A stretch of DNA of 64,000 nucleotides from Bog-473 sp036489775. GTDB taxonomy: Bacteria > Actinomycetota > Acidimicrobiia > Acidimicrobiales > RAAP-2. The position numbers were made by a program, and so were the translations under genes. Location: the NCBI GenBank assembly GCA_036489775.1, contig DASXFC010000064.1, positions 42,463 through 106,462 of the forward strand, in the 5' to 3' direction. Under the pieces are notes generated by a model. It was not told where the DNA came from and did not search any database. It saw only the letters and a list, made by a program, of their open reading frames with translations. Positions 61,754 through 64,000 of the stretch are shown here, in pieces; positions within the stretch are counted from its first letter, which is position 1; every line of letters begins with the position of its first letter.

Positions 61754-63226
61754 GTGCCACCAGGAATGGTCTCCCAGAGCACCTCGGATGTGAAGTCTGC
61801 CGTTGCGCCGAGCCGGCGTCGCCGGCTCTTCATCCTCGCCATCTGCTGTACCAGCCTGCTGCTGGTGTCGATGGACGTGACGATCGTCAACGTCGCGCTG
61901 CCCTCGATCCACCGTGCGTTTCATGCCTCACTCGATGGCTTGCAGTGGACGCTCGACGCCTACACGCTGGTTATCGCCTGCCTCTTGATGCTGGCCGGAT
62001 CGAGTGCGGACCGCTTCGGCCGCAAACGGGTGTTTCTCATCGGTCTGGTCGTCTTCACCGCCGGCTCGGCCATGTGTGCTGCGGCACCGTCGCTTGGGTT
62101 CTTGGTGGCGGCCCGGATCATTCAGGCCATCGGCGGCTCGATGCTCAATCCGGTGGCCATGTCGATCATCCGCACCGTCTTCGACGACCCTCGTGAGCGG
62201 GCCCAGGCCATCGGCATCTGGGGTGCCGTAGTTGGAATCAGTTCAGCGCTCGGGCCGGTCATCGGCGGCATCCTGGTGGATGGCCCCGGATGGCGCTTTG
62301 TGTTCCTGGTCAATGTCCCCATCGGGATCGTCGCGCTGGTCTTGACCAAGTTGTATGTCCCCGAATCTCGGGCACCCAAGGCTCGTCGGTTCGACCCCGG
62401 CGGTCAGGTCTTGGTGATCATCTGGCTGGCCACTCTGGTGTACGCCATCATCGAGGGGGCTCGGGATGGCTGGACGTCGGGCCTCATTCTGGGCAGCTTC
62501 GCCGTCGCCCTACTCTCGCTGGTCGGCTTGATCCTCTACGAACGCCGCCAGGACGAACCGCTCCTCGAACTGCGCTTCTTCCGCAGCATCCCATTCGCCA
62601 GCGCCAGCCTCTCGGCCATCTGCTCGTTCGCCGGTCTGGGGGGCTTCCTCTTCCTGGCCACCCTCTACCTGCAGTCGGCCCGGGGCTTCTCCGCCCTCCA
62701 TGCCGGCCTCTACTCCCTCCCCATGGCACTCACCATGATCGTGCTGGCCCCGCTCTCGGGCCGGATCGTTGGTGGCAGCGGGGCCCGTTGGCCGCTCGTC
62801 TTCGCCGGAATCTTCATGGCGGCTGGATCCTTGATTCTGCTCGGACTGAATCTGCAGACCTCTGTAATCCTGCTCTTGGTGGCCTATTTCCTGCGGGGAG
62901 CCGGAGTCGGCCTGGTGAATCCCCCCATCTCGGTTATCGCCGTCTCCGGCATGCCAGGCTCTCAGGCCGGCGTGGCCGGGGCCATCGCCTCGACCTCGCG
63001 CCAGATCGGATTCGCTTTAGGCGTTGCCATCGTCGGTGCCGTCAGTGGCGGCACCGAGACCGGCTCAATCGGACCGAGTTTTGCGGCAGCCACCCACGCC
63101 GGATGGGCTGTGCTCTCCGTGCTCGGCTTCATCGTCCTGGTCCTCGGTTGGATCAGCACCACCAAACGGGCCCTCGATTCGGCCGAACGCACGGCGAAGC
63201 TGTTCGATGGCTCTGATGGCAAATAG
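61754..63226 (+). CDS. DHA2-type MFS exporter
   Basis: 490 residues, GTG start (ATG 61766 also possible). About 14 TM segments, motif A GSSADRFGRKRVFL, motif C ISSALGPVIGGILV, LDAYTLVIACLLMLA. EmrB/QacA group, proton-driven export of drugs or small metabolites. Convergent with the small gene at 63236. Confidence 0.93.
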   Translation: MPPGMVSQSTSDVKSAVAPSRRRRLFILAICCTSLLLVSMDVTIVNVALPSIHRAFHASLDGLQWTLDAYTLVIACLLMLAGSSADRFGRKRVFLIGLVVFTAGSAMCAAAPSLGFLVAARIIQAIGGSMLNPVAMSIIRTVFDDPRERAQAIGIWGAVVGISSALGPVIGGILVDGPGWRFVFLVNVPIGIVALVLTKLYVPESRAPKARRFDPGGQVLVIIWLATLVYAIIEGARDGWTSGLILGSFAVALLSLVGLILYERRQDEPLLELRFFRSIPFASASLSAICSFAGLGGFLFLATLYLQSARGFSALHAGLYSLPMALTMIVLAPLSGRIVGGSGARWPLVFAGIFMAAGSLILLGLNLQTSVILLLVAYFLRGAGVGLVNPPISVIAVSGMPGSQAGVAGAIASTSRQIGFALGVAIVGAVSGGTETGSIGPSFAAATHAGWAVLSVLGFIVLVLGWISTTKRALDSAERTAKLFDGSDGK

Positions 63227-63235
63227 GTCGCCAGA

Positions 63236-63499
63236 TCAGAGCGGCGTGGACCGTAACTCCCTGGATGAAAGATCGACGCTGTAGCGAAACCCACGCTTCA
63301 GATCGGCTGCATCAACGGACAGTGCGGCAAGCTTGGAGCTTGAATGCTTTCCCGCAAGGGCTCCTACTTCTATCGCCGTCATCTCCAGCTCTGCCTCGCT
63401 CGGAGAGGTCCCACCCCGCGCAACAGAGCTGTGGTACTGATAGACGACGTCGCCGGTTTCGGAGTTGTAGACCACATACGATTTTCTGTCAGAGTCCAT
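63236..63499 (-). CDS. hypothetical protein, 87 residues
   Basis: Strong GGGAGGTCTGACA site before the ATG. No TM or motif; N-terminal YVVYNSETGDVVYQYHSSVA then a helix TAIEVGALAGKHSSSKLAAL. Family not recognised. In an operon with the gene at 63525 (25-base gap). Confidence 0.7.
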   Translation of the reverse strand: MDSDRKSYVVYNSETGDVVYQYHSSVARGGTSPSEAELEMTAIEVGALAGKHSSSKLAALSVDAADLKRGFRYSVDLSSRELRSTPL

Positions 63500-63524
63500 T
63501 GTCAGACCTCCCGGTCTTTAACCA

Positions 63525-63818
63525 TCAAGAAGGAAACCACGTCAGTACCGCGGCGGCATAAGTTCCGAACACCCACGCGGTGATGCTTGTCACCTCGCCG
63601 CTAAGGGACACACATCCCACGAGCTGACCTCCTTGCCCCGAAATGGAGTGCTGGGCGCTGCTCCCCTTAACCGTGTACGTCAACAGTTGGGTGATCGATT
63701 GGCCCTCAGGTGCAGTCTCGGAGAGCGACACCATCGCCGTTCCTGGTGACGGAGACACTTGGAGGGTCCAGACAGAGTTGCCCGAAACGACATAGCCCGA
63801 ATACGCCGCATCCACCAT
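63525..63818 (-). CDS. hypothetical protein, 97 residues
   Basis: ATG at 63818 has GAGGAGGACAGCC upstream; a longer frame starts inside the IS end. Beta-rich, Ser/Thr-rich: GYVVSGNSVWTLQVSPSPG, EGQSITQLLTYTVKGSS. Single Cys (VGCVSL). Unknown. First gene of a two-gene unit with 63236. Confidence 0.65.
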   Translation of the reverse strand: MVDAAYSGYVVSGNSVWTLQVSPSPGTAMVSLSETAPEGQSITQLLTYTVKGSSAQHSISGQGGQLVGCVSLSGEVTSITAWVFGTYAAAVLTWFPS

Positions 63819-63866
63819 GGCTGTCCTCCTCAAGGCTCGCCTGGATTGATCGCTCACTCCGGTGCG

Positions 63867-63899
63867 TGTCAACCTTTTTGAGACGGTTTCTTCATCGAT
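63867..63899 (-). repeat. probable IS3-type element end
   Basis: TGTCAACCTTTTTGAGACGG (plus strand) lies 33 bases beyond the transposase stop and begins with TG as IS3 inverted repeats do. The other end is outside the window, so this is tentative. Confidence 0.45.
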
Positions 63900-64000
63900 T
63901 TAGTGAGTCGGGACCTCCTCTGCGGGTTTATTGATCCACGCCGCCACCGGAAGAGCTGGGGGAGTTGGAATCTGGCGAACGAAGCGTTCTGGGTGCTGTC
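63900..64000 (-). CDS. IS3-family transposase, C-terminal end (cut by window)
   Basis: The last 32 codons of a minus-strand gene run in from the right edge: QHPERFVRQIPTPPALPVAA then WINKPAEEVPTH, the typical end of IS3/IS150-type OrfB (RFV...PP.LP..AWIN.P). The catalytic domain lies outside. Confidence 0.85.
   Translation of the reverse strand, partial: QHPERFVRQIPTPPALPVAAWINKPAEEVPTH

Noticed and set aside
1..64000. tRNA, rRNA or riboswitch genes
   Set aside because: Reading the intergenic gaps showed no cloverleaf-like arms with a GGTTCGAATCC core, no rRNA blocks and no recognised riboswitch core. A covariance search would be decisive.

Overview
This window looks like a chromosome segment from a high-GC actinobacterium. 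The evidence is dense GC-ending codon use, many GTG starts, ATGA/GTGA gene overlaps, coenzyme-F420 enzyme families (LLM-class oxidoreductase, Ddn-like protein, PPOX-fold protein), SCP2/P450/CaiB/acyl-CoA dehydrogenase genes typical of actinobacterial lipid catabolism, and toxin-antitoxin genes with leaderless-type starts. An uncultured Acidimicrobiia-like lineage would fit, but that placement is inference. I saw no rRNA, tRNA or CRISPR array.

Layout. 1-3226: cut-off alpha/beta hydrolase, two SDR enzymes and an LLM oxidoreductase. 3277-9161: a tight five-gene operon of hydantoinase/oxoprolinase subunits A and B, a NifU-C-like CxxC protein, a UGSC-family protein in its cysteine form, and a 351-residue partner. 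This is the most interesting metabolic unit here. 9305-10457: an intact IS630-type element with terminal repeats and a duplicated TA. 10593-16554: ArsR plus SRPBCC pair, an ABC1 kinase/P450/SCP2 run, a TetR-like regulator with a second C-terminal helix-turn-helix, a 57-residue protein, and a DUF4118 membrane protein. 16572-27820: Ddn-like protein, a sugar ABC transporter with strong intercistronic hairpins, small redox and methyltransferase genes, MBL hydrolase with acyl-CoA dehydrogenase, alpha/beta hydrolase, PhyH-like dioxygenase, a VapBC pair and a membrane protein.

27990-30155 is a low-density scar: a frameshifted FAD-domain fragment joined to a TTC38-like tail, a perfect tandem repeat, a zinc-ribbon remnant and small ORFs. 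30156-32209 encodes a lipoprotein coupled to a secreted protein. 32291-38056 holds a disulfide oxidoreductase and a SWIM/SNF2 pair. 38140-39849 is a toxin-antitoxin island: two VapBC pairs plus a VapC remnant. 40080-45486 has a histidine-rich membrane protein, a frameshifted gene, a CaiB transferase coupled to a GT-C-like membrane protein, a secreted propeller-like protein and an SRPBCC protein.

46439-53231 is a branched-chain-amino-acid-type ABC system in which both permeases and both ATPases are fused into one 1222-residue protein, translationally coupled to a membrane-anchored binding protein and a surface protein. 53290-63226 is a probable carbohydrate locus: TetR, MFS, GH1-like enzyme, SGNH hydrolase, secreted alpha/beta hydrolase, GH172 (DUF2961) protein and a DHA2 exporter. 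The right edge holds two unknown small proteins and the end of an IS3-type transposase.
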